64,000 nucleotides of DNA, taken from NCBI RefSeq assembly GCF_000003815.2, contig NC_049979.1:20160291-20224290 (forward strand), written 5' to 3'. A model generated the notes under the pieces. The model searched no databases. It saw only the letters and a program-made list of their open reading frames with translations, and was not told the DNA's origin. Below, piece after piece: positions 63,265 to 64,000 of this stretch. Every line of letters begins with the position of its first letter. The stretch's first letter is position 1. A program made the translations under genes and the position numbers. The stretch is from Branchiostoma floridae. Lineage: Eukaryota > Chordata > Leptocardii > Amphioxiformes > Branchiostomatidae.

Positions 63265-64000
63265 TAGCCTTACTCGTTTTTAAAAAGGGAGACACCGCTA
63301 AAACCCCCAACACTTTCCCCATCAAACTAGTGAGAATATCATTGCGAATTTATGCCACCAACAGACCAGTCTAACTGCTCCGGACCTTTTGGTCTGGCGG
63401 TTATGGCGTTGGGTTCGTGAGCTGGCGCCGCGGGAACCACGAGACCGCATGGTCTTTTTAGCGAATGCCCACAAACGCCCACTCTAGAGAAGTCCGCGCT
63501 GCACGAATCTCATTTTTTTTGCTTGGAATATGTCCACGTTGTGCTCCCATGTATTAATCCTGAGTTTCAAGTCAATCCATCGACCCGAAGTGACATAAAT
63601 CAAAGTTTTCGATTCTCGATGGTCTTTTTAGCGAACGCCCAGTAAAATGTCTTTTTAGCGAATGCCCACTATATCCACAAAAATATCGGCCGTCGCGCAA
63701 CGACACCTAAACCTACCGCCACAAACATGTTCAAGATGGTGTCCCATTGATGTGTACGGAGTTTCCGTGCTTTACAGGCATTTTAAGTCCCTGTTTTTTG
63801 GTCAAAATGTACGGCGACGATACTACCATACTTTAACTATAGCAATTCAAAATGGCGGGCACTAGTCATGTGACCTCCTTGCGGGACTGTTCTATAAGTA
63901 TCGCGGGAGGGACTGTTGTAGCATAGCTTCTCATACAACCATTTTAGAGTGAATTCTAAACAAGATTTTCATTTCATAGTGCTATCATCTGACTGATATT
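63265..64000. other. Right-end intergenic DNA
   Basis: Contains the SINE-like relic and three copies of GTCTTTTTAGCGAA(T/C)GCCCA near 63453, 63623 and 63650. No gene supported. Confidence 0.5.
63380..63450 (+). repeat. Decayed tRNA-derived SINE head
   Basis: GGTCTGGCGGTTATGGCGTTGG resembles the box A/D-arm of tRNA-derived SINEs, followed by GGCGCCGCGGGAACCACGAG where a box B/T-arm would lie. Box B is degenerate, so this is a relic at best. Confidence 0.35.

Overview
The window looks like nuclear DNA of an invertebrate deuterostome, most likely a cephalochordate (Branchiostoma-type amphioxus). The genes are metazoan, with short GT-AG introns and chordate-like families (GALNT, LYSET, ACE, hyaluronidase, ML-domain proteins, a single-exon LRR receptor). 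The intergenic and intronic DNA is full of short inverted-repeat elements and satellites. Three N gaps (32011-32689, 43240-43890, 62681-62780) show it is a draft assembly. The species assignment is inference.

Layout, left to right. 2666-3231 (-) is the first coding exon of a polypeptide GalNAc-transferase whose remaining exons lie beyond the left edge. 3232-10300 holds no recognised gene but several MITEs. 10300-14506 (+) is an LRR transmembrane receptor: probable promoter and 5'UTR exon at 10340-10540, then a 912-codon uninterrupted CDS. 16656-18364 (-) is a four-exon, 201-aa probable tail-anchored protein of unknown function. 19177-21288 (-) and 23514-25791 (-) are tandem secreted ML-domain (GM2-activator/NPC2-like) genes with identical intron phases. 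30911-31315 (-) is LYSET/TMEM251. 31400-43900 is AT-rich, repeat-rich and largely gene-empty. 43939-57590 (+) is a 14-exon ACE-family metallopeptidase carrying a C-terminal LDL-receptor class A module and a hydrophobic tail. 58264-62200 (-) is an eight-exon hyaluronidase-family gene, convergent with ACE. 62500-64000 contains an assembly-type palindrome, tandem MITEs and a decayed SINE.

The most striking observation is in the ACE gene. Exon 6 is split by a 4,704-bp insertion (48361-53064) with CACTG termini, inverted ends and a 3-bp CTT target duplication. Removing it with one CTT copy restores a continuous ACE reading frame. The insertion carries no obvious transposase and is built largely of internal satellites (78-bp, 145-bp and 62-bp arrays), so it looks like a non-autonomous CACTA/EnSpm-like transposon. 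The same ACE copy also has a 1-bp frameshift in exon 2. The neighbouring hyaluronidase has lysine where the family's catalytic glutamate is expected, while other active-site residues are kept.

The genes do not form an operon. Several act in the secretory or lysosomal route (GALNT, LYSET, ML proteins, hyaluronidase), but with no more evidence of linkage than proximity.
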